Of a DNA stretch of 64,000 nt, positions 47,824 through 56,554 are shown piece after piece. Every line of letters begins with the position of its first letter. Positions within the stretch are counted from its first letter, which is position 1. The position numbers and the translations under genes were made by a program. Location: NCBI GenBank assembly GCA_012103315.1, contig WLWZ01000005.1, positions 124,001-188,000 on the forward strand. Direction: 5' to 3'. A model generated the notes under the pieces. The model saw only the letters and a list, made by a program, of their open reading frames with translations. It was not told the origin of the DNA and did not search any database. This DNA comes from Alphaproteobacteria bacterium (GTDB lineage Bacteria; Pseudomonadota; Alphaproteobacteria; MPNO01; UBA2964).

Positions 47824-48791
47824 TCGCAGAGCTGTTTTACGACTTCGATAATGCGATCCGTATTGGGACCAACAAAATCTTCCAATGCGACATTGGCCGG
47901 CACATGAACCGGCATGCGGTTGAGCCGTACCGGTGGTGTCTTGAGCAAATCCATGCCTTTTTCTGCAACGGTCGCGACAATCTCTGACGCCACTGAACAG
48001 CGCGGTGGCGCTTCGTCAACAACGAGCAACCGGCCGGTCTTACCAACCGACCTCAGAATCGCGCCTTCATCTAGCGGCACCAAAGATCGCAGATCAACGA
48101 TCTCCGGCTCGATGCCATTTTCGGCCAATGCTTCAGCTGCCTCCAACGCATGAACCACCTGCAACGATGCCGCAACGATCGTAACATCCTTCCCTTCCCG
48201 CTTGACGTCAGCGACACCAAACGGAATATCATAAGGCCCATCGGGCACCTCACCAGATCGTTTGTTGAGTTTTTGATGATCGATGAAGACAGTCGGGTTA
48301 TTGCTTTTGATCGCAGTGCGCATCAGCCCTTTGGCATCTGCCGGGCACGACGGCATCGCTATTTCAATCCCGGGCGCGTTCCACAACATCGACTGCGGAC
48401 TCTGGCTGTGCTGGACAGAACCACCACCGCGGAGCCCATGCACCACATGAAATACCGCTGGTACGGATACAGCGCCATTCGACATGTAATGCGCCGCACC
48501 GGCCTCATGGATGATTTGATCCCAGGCGCGGAACATAAAGCTGGCCGTCCCCATCGGAAAGATCGTCCGCACACCATCCATCGCGGCACCCGTCGCAATG
48601 GCGGCAATGGCCGCTTCAGAAATTGGCGGATGAAAAATGCGATCAGCGAAATCAGTTTTGATATGTTGGACATGGTCATTATTGCCACCAACGCCCATCA
48701 AAGAGCCCCAGACCAGCGCAACATTTGGATCCTCATCCATACATTCGCGGATGGCTTCTACCAGCGCTTCGGAGTGCGTCATGACAGTCAT
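47820..48791 (-). CDS. 2-oxo acid dehydrogenase E1 beta-like subunit (transketolase-type)
   Basis: 323 residues. PdhB/AcoB-like: FADRIFHPPISEAAIAAIAT, the TPP pocket region AGAAHYMSNG with VHGLRGGG, and the C-terminal transketolase domain (LLVVDEAPPRCSVASEIVAT). It partners with the alpha gene two bases upstream. There is no E2 acyltransferase or E3 nearby. Such E1-only pairs may use a free E2 or act as a decarboxylase/ligase. Confidence 0.9.
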   Translation of the reverse strand: MTVMTHSEALVEAIRECMDEDPNVALVWGSLMGVGGNNDHVQHIKTDFADRIFHPPISEAAIAAIATGAAMDGVRTIFPMGTASFMFRAWDQIIHEAGAAHYMSNGAVSVPAVFHVVHGLRGGGSVQHSQSPQSMLWNAPGIEIAMPSCPADAKGLMRTAIKSNNPTVFIDHQKLNKRSGEVPDGPYDIPFGVADVKREGKDVTIVAASLQVVHALEAAEALAENGIEPEIVDLRSLVPLDEGAILRSVGKTGRLLVVDEAPPRCSVASEIVATVAEKGMDLLKTPPVRLNRMPVHVPANVALEDFVGPNTDRIIEVVKQLCD

Positions 48792-48793
48792 GA

Positions 48794-49819
48794 TCAGCCC
48801 TCCCCGGCAAGAACATGAGAGTGGACGCTGTCGGTTCCTGGTAAGGGCGAACTCAAGGCAAATTCTTTGGCCGCCTCGATTGTTTCGGTCACTTCGACAT
48901 CGATTCCAGCTATATCGCCAAACGTCGCCACACCACCAACAATCAGCTGACGGGCAAATCGTAAGACTGGGTCATGTTCTCTAAACCAGTCCTCATACTC
49001 ACCGCTTATCGAACCGCCGTCCCACGCCATCGAAACCCGGGTTACACCCGTTACCATACTCGGGAATGAAAAATAATTTCCTGGCCAGCGTTCAGTCAGC
49101 GCTTCGATGAAAACAGGTTGACCGGTTTCCCGTACGCGCGCCGCACAATCAGCAAACAAGAGATCAACCGCATCCGCATCGCCACCATCGACTTCATGGC
49201 ATTCCATGCCAAGCGCCTGCGGTATTTGCATGACTCGGCCTTCAGGTAGATTCGACGTGTTATTGCCGCCAGCCGATTTTAGAACCGCCCCCGGCGTGTT
49301 GTTCTCACAAACAAAGATTACCGGAAGCTCCCACATTCGCGCCAAATTGAGGGTCTCAAAGACGACGCCTTCTTCGAAACAGCCATCACCGAACATCGAC
49401 ACACCGATGCCACCAGATTTTTGCAGCTTGGCAGCAAATCCAGCGCCCGCTGCCAGCGGGACGGCACCACCGACCAAAGCTGAAGTGTGCGGCATGCCGA
49501 CCGAGGCGTCGGCTAAATGAAACGTGCCTCCGCGCCCGCCATTGGTACCGTCAGCCCGATTTAGGATTTCGGCCAATGCATTCTTCGGATCAACCCCGCG
49601 CGCGATCAGATGTCCATGATTGCGATGAGTAGAGAATATTCGGTCATTGTCGCCCAGCGATGCCATAACCGCAGCACCGGTCGCTTCCTGGCCTATGTAG
49701 AGATGGTAGTGACCGCCAAACAATTTCTGTTCGTGAAAATCAAAAACCGCCTCTTCAAAACGGCGGATTAGGATCATGTGCCGGAAGATATCCAGGAAAC
49801 GTTCTTTATCTGCCATCAC
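48794..49819 (-). CDS. 2-oxo acid dehydrogenase E1 alpha-like subunit
   Basis: 341 residues. The TPP-binding motif is GDGCFEEGVVFETLNLARMW followed by PVIFVCENN (GDG to NN spacing fits). Other features are FGGHYHLYIGQEATGAAVMA and DRIFSTHRNHGHLIARG. It is similar to acetoin or pyruvate dehydrogenase alpha subunits. Located between an aldehyde dehydrogenase (12 bases upstream) and the beta subunit; the three form an operon, suggesting oxidation of an aldehyde and cleavage of a 2-oxo acid in one pathway. Confidence 0.9.
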   Translation of the reverse strand: MMADKERFLDIFRHMILIRRFEEAVFDFHEQKLFGGHYHLYIGQEATGAAVMASLGDNDRIFSTHRNHGHLIARGVDPKNALAEILNRADGTNGGRGGTFHLADASVGMPHTSALVGGAVPLAAGAGFAAKLQKSGGIGVSMFGDGCFEEGVVFETLNLARMWELPVIFVCENNTPGAVLKSAGGNNTSNLPEGRVMQIPQALGMECHEVDGGDADAVDLLFADCAARVRETGQPVFIEALTERWPGNYFSFPSMVTGVTRVSMAWDGGSISGEYEDWFREHDPVLRFARQLIVGGVATFGDIAGIDVEVTETIEAAKEFALSSPLPGTDSVHSHVLAGEG

Positions 49820-49830
49820 TGTGTCTCTCG

Positions 49831-51258
49831 CTATATTGAGAAACCGCCGAGTTTGGTTTCCAGATATTCGGAAATTCCTTCATGCCCGCCTTCGCGACCT
49901 AATCCGGACTCCTTTTGTCCCCCGAACGGCGCTGCTGCCCCTGTTGGGTTAATATCGTTGATACCGATTATACCGAACCTCAGCCCTTCAAAAGTCCGCA
50001 TCGCGGCAGACAGGTTCTGCGTATAGACGTAAGCAGCAAGCCCATAATGGGTATCATTCGCCATCGCCAATATGTCGTCATCATCATCAAAAGCGATAAC
50101 CGGCGCTACCGGACCAAAGGTTTCCTCACGATAGATCAACATATCGGGCGTGACGTTGCCGAGAACCGTCGGTGCGTAGTAATGGCCTTTGTCCAACCCG
50201 TCATCCATAAGCCGGTGACCACCGCACAGCAATTCCGCAACCTTTTCTGTCGCATCTGCTACCTGACGTTCAACCTTTTCAATGGCTTTTTCATTCACCA
50301 ACGGGCCGATATTAATGCCCTGCTCCAGCCCGTTCCCGGCCCGCATTTTCTCAACGCGCGAGACAAACTCGTTGGTAAAGGCTTCAACGCCTGATTTGTG
50401 AACAAACAGGCGGTTAGGACAGATGCAGGCTTGGCCCGTATTGAGATATTTGACCAGGACAGCGCCCTTGGCCGCAAACACCGGATCAGCATCTTTAAGC
50501 ACTAGAAATGGCGCATGCCCACCGAGTTCCAGCGATACGCGCTTCATCTGATCCGCAGCGCCTCTCGCCAGCAATTTGCCAGTCTCTGTTGAGCCGGTGA
50601 AAGTAATCTTGCGAACCAGCGGGTTGGTGACGAACTCCTCGCCTATTGGTTTCGGGTCATAGCCCGTTACAAGGTTTGCAACACCTTCCGGCACACCGGC
50701 TTCTTCGAGGACCTTAAAAATCTCAATAGCACAAAGCGGTGTTGCTTCAGCCGGCTTAAGAACAATCGTACAACCTGCCGCTAATGCTGGTGCGATCTTG
50801 CGGGTGATCATCGAGGCCGGGTAATTCCACGGTGTCACCGCCGCTACAACGCCAACCGGCTGATGCAGAACAATAAACCGCTGATCACCACGCGGTGCCG
50901 GGATAGTTTCACCATAAACCCGCTTGGCTTCTTCAGCATACCACAACAGGAAATCCGCGCCGTACTGAACTTCATTCATGGCAGCGCGCAATGGCTTACC
51001 CTGCTCAGTCGTCATTGTACGAGCAATTTCTTCGCGCCGCTTGCTCATCAACTCATAGGCTTTGTAGAGGATACGCGAGCGTTCATAAGCGGTCATTCCC
51101 GACCAGCCTGCAAAAGCGTCATGCGCCGCTTGAATAGCGCGCGCGGCATCTACCTGCCCACCATCCGGCACATCGGCGATTTTCTCACCGTTTGCGGGAT
51201 TTGTTACTTCAAAACTCCTGCCGCTTTCCGCCGCACACCACTCGCCACTAATAAACAT
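49831..51258 (-). CDS. NAD(P)-dependent aldehyde dehydrogenase, succinate-semialdehyde type
   Basis: 475 residues. Catalytic Cys in NTGQACICPNRLFV, general-base Glu in SLELGGHAPFLV, the Asn in TPWNYPASMI, and the cofactor loop FTGSTETGKLLA. The GabD-like features suggest succinate semialdehyde or a related short aldehyde, but members of the family are versatile. First gene of the operon with E1 alpha and beta. Confidence 0.93.
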   Translation of the reverse strand: MFISGEWCAAESGRSFEVTNPANGEKIADVPDGGQVDAARAIQAAHDAFAGWSGMTAYERSRILYKAYELMSKRREEIARTMTTEQGKPLRAAMNEVQYGADFLLWYAEEAKRVYGETIPAPRGDQRFIVLHQPVGVVAAVTPWNYPASMITRKIAPALAAGCTIVLKPAEATPLCAIEIFKVLEEAGVPEGVANLVTGYDPKPIGEEFVTNPLVRKITFTGSTETGKLLARGAADQMKRVSLELGGHAPFLVLKDADPVFAAKGAVLVKYLNTGQACICPNRLFVHKSGVEAFTNEFVSRVEKMRAGNGLEQGINIGPLVNEKAIEKVERQVADATEKVAELLCGGHRLMDDGLDKGHYYAPTVLGNVTPDMLIYREETFGPVAPVIAFDDDDDILAMANDTHYGLAAYVYTQNLSAAMRTFEGLRFGIIGINDINPTGAAAPFGGQKESGLGREGGHEGISEYLETKLGGFSI

Positions 51259-51387
51259 CGGGTTCCTCCATTATGTCCCTTCTTCATAACATTGAGGCGA
51301 TGCGGACGGTAGAGCACACAGCCTCTTTCCTATGTGACGCAAGCCGGGTAAATTCGCCGCGAAACCGTTCACTTTGGAGAAATCGAA

Positions 51388-51921
51388 ATGGTAGCTGCGT
51401 TTGATCAATTTTGTCGGGCCTGTAGCGAGGCACTTAACAGTTATAAAGGTCCCGAAGGTCGCCAGATGATCCAGCAAAACCTGGAAACGCTGCTGAACGA
51501 TCCTGAATTCGTTGCCGCGGAATGCGGTCCCGATGCCGAGCCCGGTATTCGAACGCTCTATCGTGACAAAGAAACCGGATACAACGTTCTGGTCCATGTT
51601 TATGAGGGCGGCAAAAAAGGCCCGCCGCACGACCATGGTCGTAGTTGGGCAGTATACGGGCAGGCCGCCGAATGGACCGACATGACTCTGTGGAACCGCA
51701 AGGATGACGGTGCCAAGGAAGGGTTTGCGGACCTCGATGAGGCCGAAACCTTCCGCCTTACACCCGGCAAGGCTGGAACGTTCGAGATCGGCGATATTCA
51801 TTCAATTCATTTTCCGGATGGTGCACGATTTGTCCGTGTAACCGGTACAGATCTCGATGCCATCCCGACCAATCGATTCAATCTGGCAGAAAAATCCGTT
51901 AACGTAGGCGGCAGACTTTAA
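51388..51921 (+). CDS. Cupin-fold dioxygenase-like protein
   Basis: 177 residues. The cupin motifs are YEGGKKGPPHDHGRSWAVYG (metal-binding H-x-H type) and TFEIGDIHSIHFPDG. This resembles the cysteine/thiol dioxygenase-like and plant cysteine oxidase-like cupins. It begins 130 bp after the divergent aldehyde dehydrogenase and precedes two TauD enzymes on the same strand, so a sulfur or sulfonate role is plausible, which is inference. Confidence 0.75.
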   Translation: MVAAFDQFCRACSEALNSYKGPEGRQMIQQNLETLLNDPEFVAAECGPDAEPGIRTLYRDKETGYNVLVHVYEGGKKGPPHDHGRSWAVYGQAAEWTDMTLWNRKDDGAKEGFADLDEAETFRLTPGKAGTFEIGDIHSIHFPDGARFVRVTGTDLDAIPTNRFNLAEKSVNVGGRL

Positions 51922-51934
51922 GCGAGACTTAGCG

Positions 51935-52789
51935 ATGACAATAACCATCGAACTAGAACCTCTTTCGGAAGCGCTCGGCATGGCAGTGCGGGGGATTGAC
52001 CTCCGCGAGCAAGTCGATGATCGCACACAAGACGAACTTCGTGACCTGTTCGCCAAACATTGCGTTTTGTGCTTTCCCGATCAAAAAATCTCAGCGGAGG
52101 ACCAGCGCCGGTTCGCGGCGATGTTCGGCAGGGTCGACGGCGCCTATCGCAGTAAGTCGAGCGGCGATCTGAAAAAATCTGCAACGCGTGGCGTCATGCT
52201 GGTCAGCAACATTCGCAAGGATGGCAAACCAATTGGATCACTCCCAGATGGCGAGATGATGTTCCACTCCGATGGCGCACATCGTCAATATCCATACCGT
52301 GCTACTACTCTATTCGGGATCAAAATCCCCTCTATCGGCGGCAATACGCTGTTTGCCAATCTGCAGGCTGCTTATGACGCCTTGTCGCCTGAAATGCAGG
52401 ATCGTATCAAAGACCTCGAAACCCAGACGGTTTATGATTACGCCGCCCAGGATCGTAGCACCATCGGCGAAGATCCCACCCTGCCGCGGGCCCGCCATTC
52501 ATTGGTCAAAACGCACCAGGTCACCGGACGTAAATCGCTCTATCTCAGTAGACTGATGACCGAGAAAATTCTCGATATGGATGATGCGGAAAGCGAGACC
52601 TTACTGGCCGAGTTGTTCGATCACGCCGAAAAATCAGAATTCGTCTATGCTCACAAATGGATACCGGGCGATCTCGTGATCTGGGATAACCGATCGACTA
52701 ACCACGCCCGTACTGACTTCTCGGATGAGGAACAGCGGTTATTGCGGCGCTATACTGTCAGTGACCCCGACGCTCCGCTCGGAAATTAG
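51935..52789 (+). CDS. TauD/TfdA family 2-oxoglutarate oxygenase, copy 1
   Basis: 284 residues. Iron ligands H111 and D113 (MMFHSDGAHRQYPYRATTLF) and the distal His in STNHARTDF; the C-terminal Arg in LLRRYTVSDPDAP fits the 2-oxoglutarate site. The N-terminus ITIELEPLSEALGMAVRGID is TauD-like. It probably oxidises a taurine-like, phenoxyacetate-like or carnitine-like substrate. A paralogue follows 11 bases downstream. Confidence 0.93.
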   Translation: MTITIELEPLSEALGMAVRGIDLREQVDDRTQDELRDLFAKHCVLCFPDQKISAEDQRRFAAMFGRVDGAYRSKSSGDLKKSATRGVMLVSNIRKDGKPIGSLPDGEMMFHSDGAHRQYPYRATTLFGIKIPSIGGNTLFANLQAAYDALSPEMQDRIKDLETQTVYDYAAQDRSTIGEDPTLPRARHSLVKTHQVTGRKSLYLSRLMTEKILDMDDAESETLLAELFDHAEKSEFVYAHKWIPGDLVIWDNRSTNHARTDFSDEEQRLLRRYTVSDPDAPLGN

Positions 52790-52800
52790 GGACGAAGACC

Positions 52801-53661
52801 ATGACCCTGACAATCGACATTGAGCCGCTATCGCCCATACTTGGCGCGTCGATACGCGGTGTTGATCTAAGCAAACCTGTCGATGAAGCCACACAGAAAA
52901 TGCTCTATCAAGCTTTTGTCGATCATTCGGTTCTGTGCTTCCCCGGCCAGGAACTTGCGGCGGCCGATCAACTGCGTTTCGCCAACATGTTTGGTCGAGG
53001 CGACGGCGGCGACCGTCAAAAGAGCCGCGACAAAAACAACCGACGGACCGGTCAGCGCGGCATGATGTATGTCAGTAACATCCGTGAGAACGGTAAGTTA
53101 ATCGGCGTTCTCCCCGATGGTGAGATGATGTTTCATTCGGACGGTGCCCATCGCGAGAGTCCTTATCGCGCAACGACGCTGTATGGCATCAAAATTCCGT
53201 CACGCGGCGGTAACACGTTGTTTGCCAATCTCTATGCCGCTTATGAAGCACTGTCTCAGAAGACAAAAGACCGAATTGAAAACCTGGTAACCCGTATTGT
53301 CTATGACTATGAGGCGGTTGATCGGGCCGACACGATAGCCGCCGACCCTGTGTTACCACGGGCGCAGCACCAGCTTGTCAGAACCCATCCGGATAGTGGC
53401 CGGAAGACGCTCTATCTCAGCCGTCTGATGACTCAGGATATCGTCGATATGGATCCTGCCGAAGGCGAAGAACTGCTGCTGGAACTGTTTGACCATTCGG
53501 AGAAACCTGAATTCGTCTATGCTCACGAGTGGAAGATCGATGATTTGATCATCTGGGACAATCGTTGCACCAATCACGCCCGCACTGACTTCCCGACAGA
53601 AGAACAACGCATGCTGCGGCGCTATACCGTTAGCGAACCCGACGCACCGGTAACAACCTAA
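52801..53661 (+). CDS. TauD/TfdA family 2-oxoglutarate oxygenase, copy 2
   Basis: 286 residues, clearly a duplicate of copy 1. Iron ligands H112 and D114 (FHSDGAHRESPYRATTLYG) and distal His in CTNHARTDF; the ending MLRRYTVSEPDAP matches copy 1. The loop around residues 68-88 differs (rich in Arg, Lys, Asn here), which may change substrate or partner. Both copies retain all ligands, so both should be active. Confidence 0.93.
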   Translation: MTLTIDIEPLSPILGASIRGVDLSKPVDEATQKMLYQAFVDHSVLCFPGQELAAADQLRFANMFGRGDGGDRQKSRDKNNRRTGQRGMMYVSNIRENGKLIGVLPDGEMMFHSDGAHRESPYRATTLYGIKIPSRGGNTLFANLYAAYEALSQKTKDRIENLVTRIVYDYEAVDRADTIAADPVLPRAQHQLVRTHPDSGRKTLYLSRLMTQDIVDMDPAEGEELLLELFDHSEKPEFVYAHEWKIDDLIIWDNRCTNHARTDFPTEEQRMLRRYTVSEPDAPVTT

Positions 53662-53678
53662 AGTATTAGGGACAGATT

Positions 53679-54104
53679 TTGGCCTTTAAAGACGACCTTG
53701 TCATAATGATGGAGCGCGACGGCGTTAATGTCGTGGTCAGTGACGAGATCATTGAAGGCGAGGACTGGCCGTCCCTATTGTTCACGCGCGATGACGATCA
53801 GGTCACAATGCCCTGCCGAGACATCAATCCCGACAAAACGACACCGTTAGATCTTATGATCGCAGCATTTCACGCCATTCAGCATTTCGAAGAATGCGAT
53901 GATTTTTTGGAGTGGGCCGACGAGTACGAATTGGACGCTGGCAGCAATATGGTATGGAACGAGTTTCGCGAACTCGACGCTGCGCAATGGCAGGTCCAGG
54001 ACCTGATTGGTGAAGAGGTCTTTCGCACCTTAATGACCGGCATGTTCATTGAACAGGCGATCAATATGGCCTGGGGCGGTGTTGTGAACAGCCAGCAAGA
54101 TTGA
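53679..54104 (+). CDS. Hypothetical protein downstream of the TauD pair
   Basis: 141 residues, probably starting with TTG at 53679 (MAFKDDLVIMMERDGVNVVV), after AGGGACAGATT. Acidic and mostly helical by composition, with DINPDKTTPLDLMIAAFHAI and several aromatic residues in the C-terminal half; no known domain is recognised and no signal peptide is seen. The 17-base gap puts it in the cupin-TauD-TauD transcript. It meets the amidohydrolase at the next base, convergent. Confidence 0.7.
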   Translation: MAFKDDLVIMMERDGVNVVVSDEIIEGEDWPSLLFTRDDDQVTMPCRDINPDKTTPLDLMIAAFHAIQHFEECDDFLEWADEYELDAGSNMVWNEFRELDAAQWQVQDLIGEEVFRTLMTGMFIEQAINMAWGGVVNSQQD

Positions 54105-55319
54105 TTATTTCCCGAGCGTATCAAGTCCGAACAGCTTCGCCGCACTATGGCCGAGGATATTGCGTTTGGCCTGCTCATCGATAAATGGCAGGTCGGATAT
54201 CACCGTCGGCAAATCAAAATCCCAGTGCGGCCAATCAGATGCGTAGAGTAGCTGCGTCGGCGCATTGATCGATTCAAACGTTGCCTCCAACAGTTTCATG
54301 CTGGTCCGCTCCATCGGTTGGCATGTGTAGAACATCTCCGCCATGTATTCGCTGGGCAGGCGCTTAAGATTTGGCGCTTCTGAAGACCGCATCAAATATT
54401 CATTGTCGAGGCGTTGCTGCATAAACGGCACCCAAGCGAGACCAGACTCTATCCATAAGACAGGAAGATTAGGGAACCGCTCTGGCAGACCATTTATGAT
54501 CCAATTGGTGATATGGACCATATTGCACAGCACAAAGGTAATCGCGTGCATCGAGATAAAGCGGTTGAGCTGACCGACATAGCCTTCATTCTGCCAGTTC
54601 GGCCCGGCATGAAAACCGAGCACCTTGCCGCTTTCCTCTATCATCCGATAGATCCGCATATACTGGTTATGGTGGACAGGCTTGTAGCGGACAGACGTCA
54701 CCATAAAACCTGTAACTTTCGGATGATCAGCGTATTCTGCAACGATGCGTTCACACGCTGCTGGGTCGTTAAACGGCAGATACAGCATCGAGTAGATTCT
54801 GTCTTCAGATGACAGAACATTATCAACCAGCCAACGGTTATAGCCATCTGCCAGGCCAACCTCCACATCGTCTTCAGGATGGAGGCCAAGCGATAGCATC
54901 GGGGTCGGAAAAGTAATTTGATAATCAACAGCGAGGGAATCCATCGCTCGCCGAATGAGTTCGATATCGCGGTGTACACCGTCTTCCGCTTTAGCTATTT
55001 CCTCCAACCCCTGATCATGACTCACGCGTCCACCGACTCCCTGATTGGCGGGCCAGCCCGAGGACTGCATTATCCCGGGATGCAGATGTCCATTGCGCGT
55101 AAAAGATTCAGCGACATGGCGCACAATGTCATTGGGGATCAACTCGACAATCTGATCCCAGGACTGATTTTCAAAATGATGTGCATCAACATCAACGATG
55201 AGCCAATCATCGAGACCGGCCTCGGTAACGGCGCGCTTGGCCCGCGCCAAAGTCTCACGAGTGTCAGACGCCTTCCCCAGCTGATTGAGTTCTCTCGGTG
55301 TTTCAACTCCAGAATCCAT
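54105..55319 (-). CDS. Amidohydrolase_2 family metal-dependent hydrolase/decarboxylase
   Basis: 404 residues from ATG 55319, which follows GGAGG; the open frame extends upstream but without similarity. Metal-site elements are VDVDAHHFE, GFHAGPN and the C-terminal YASDWPHWDFDLPT. The family includes aminocarboxymuconate-semialdehyde and 2,3-dihydroxybenzoate decarboxylases. Probably acts on an aromatic-derived acid, which fits the UbiD and Rieske genes further on. Divergent from the beta-barrel gene. Confidence 0.88.
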   Translation of the reverse strand: MDSGVETPRELNQLGKASDTRETLARAKRAVTEAGLDDWLIVDVDAHHFENQSWDQIVELIPNDIVRHVAESFTRNGHLHPGIMQSSGWPANQGVGGRVSHDQGLEEIAKAEDGVHRDIELIRRAMDSLAVDYQITFPTPMLSLGLHPEDDVEVGLADGYNRWLVDNVLSSEDRIYSMLYLPFNDPAACERIVAEYADHPKVTGFMVTSVRYKPVHHNQYMRIYRMIEESGKVLGFHAGPNWQNEGYVGQLNRFISMHAITFVLCNMVHITNWIINGLPERFPNLPVLWIESGLAWVPFMQQRLDNEYLMRSSEAPNLKRLPSEYMAEMFYTCQPMERTSMKLLEATFESINAPTQLLYASDWPHWDFDLPTVISDLPFIDEQAKRNILGHSAAKLFGLDTLGK

Positions 55320-55428
55320 GAGAAAAGCCTCCAAATGATCTGGCGTAACGATGCCGTTTTGCCTATTTGTATGACAGAATGGCTGGTTTACCGCCGGGCA
55401 CAATGAAAAAGACGAAATTTGAGGGCAT

Positions 55429-55998
55429 GTGATGAATGACAATGAATTTGATTATGGGCCGTTGACGGGCCTGATCGGTGTTTGGAAAGGCGACAAAGGG
55501 ATCGATATCGCGCCTGAACCCGATGGCACTGAGAACAATCCCTATTATGAGACCATCACCTACACGGCCATTGGCGATGTCGAGAATGCCGAGGAACAGC
55601 TTCTCACCTGTCTGCACTACACCCAAGTCGTTCAGCGCAAATCAAACGACAAGGTGTTTCATCATCAAACAGGATACTGGATGTGGGATGCAGCGGCAAA
55701 AATCGTCATGCACTCTTTACAGATTCCGCGCGCTGTTTCTGTCCTTGCGGGCGGCAAATGTACCTGGGCTGTACACCACGAAGGAGAAGCCATTCTCGAC
55801 GTATCAGCTTCTGCTGATCACGACACCTGGAAAATTATTGAGTCGCCATTTATGGCCCAAAAAGCCAGCACACGGTCTTTCAGCCAGAAGGTCGTCGTTG
55901 GCGAGCACGAAATGTCCTACGGCCAAACCACACTGGTCGACATTTATGGCCGGAAGCAATTTGTGCACACTGATGAGAACACGCTAACGCGCAGCTAA
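55429..55998 (+). CDS. Nitrobindin-like heme-binding beta-barrel protein
   Basis: 189 residues (starts GTG-ATG at 55429/55432 after GAGGG). The family signature GxWxG occurs as GVWKGDKG near the N-terminus. Other parts are YETITYTAIGDVENAEEQLL, TGYWMWDAAAKIVMHSLQIP and SYGQTTLVDIYGR. Proteins of this DUF1794/THAP4-like group bind heme or fatty acids, though this one's ligand is unknown. The stop lies two bases from the convergent yajQ stop. Confidence 0.75.
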   Translation: MMNDNEFDYGPLTGLIGVWKGDKGIDIAPEPDGTENNPYYETITYTAIGDVENAEEQLLTCLHYTQVVQRKSNDKVFHHQTGYWMWDAAAKIVMHSLQIPRAVSVLAGGKCTWAVHHEGEAILDVSASADHDTWKIIESPFMAQKASTRSFSQKVVVGEHEMSYGQTTLVDIYGRKQFVHTDENTLTRS

Positions 55999-56000
55999 TA

Positions 56001-56486
56001 TCAGTCACGGAAATTTATATATTGCAGCGGGTGCTCAAACTTACTCTCTTTGATCAGCGCCATTGCCGCCTGTAAATCATCGCGCTTCTTACCGGTGACG
56101 CGTAGCTCGTCGCCCTGAATAGCGACCTGCACCTTCATCTTGGCGCCCTTTATCATCTTGACGATTTTTTGCGCCAGCTCGCGTTCAATGCCTTGTTTGA
56201 CGACAATATTCTGCCGCATGGAATTACCAAACGCTTGTTCTGGCGTCTGAAAATCAAGCGCACCAACAGCAACTTTGCGCTTGGCCATATGACCGCGCAG
56301 AAGTTCCTGCACCTGTTTGAGCTTAAGCTCATCATCTGCCAGAATTTGCAGAACCTCGTCCGTACGCTCTATCGAGCTTGAACTCCCCTTGAAGTCGTAG
56401 CGGGTTCCAATCTCACGCATCGCGCCCTGAACCGCGTTATCGACCTCAGGCATATCCGTACGGGAAACAATATCAAAGGATGGCAT
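56001..56486 (-). CDS. yajQ: YajQ family cyclic-di-GMP/nucleotide-binding protein
   Basis: 161 residues. Starts MPSFDIVSRTDMPEVDNAVQ, the invariant N-terminus of YajQ (UPF0234), followed by EIGTRYDFKGSSSSIERTDE and the end DLQAAMALIKESKFEHPLQY. The family forms two ferredoxin-like halves and binds cyclic-di-GMP or nucleotides in some members. It stands alone; the MetE-like gene upstream ends 68 bp before it on the same strand. Confidence 0.96.
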   Translation of the reverse strand: MPSFDIVSRTDMPEVDNAVQGAMREIGTRYDFKGSSSSIERTDEVLQILADDELKLKQVQELLRGHMAKRKVAVGALDFQTPEQAFGNSMRQNIVVKQGIERELAQKIVKMIKGAKMKVQVAIQGDELRVTGKKRDDLQAAMALIKESKFEHPLQYINFRD

Positions 56487-56554
56487 AGTTCACTCTCCAC
56501 TGCGTCTATTCTCAATTTTATAAACCAAAGCGGCTCAATAATCAGTGCGAAATA

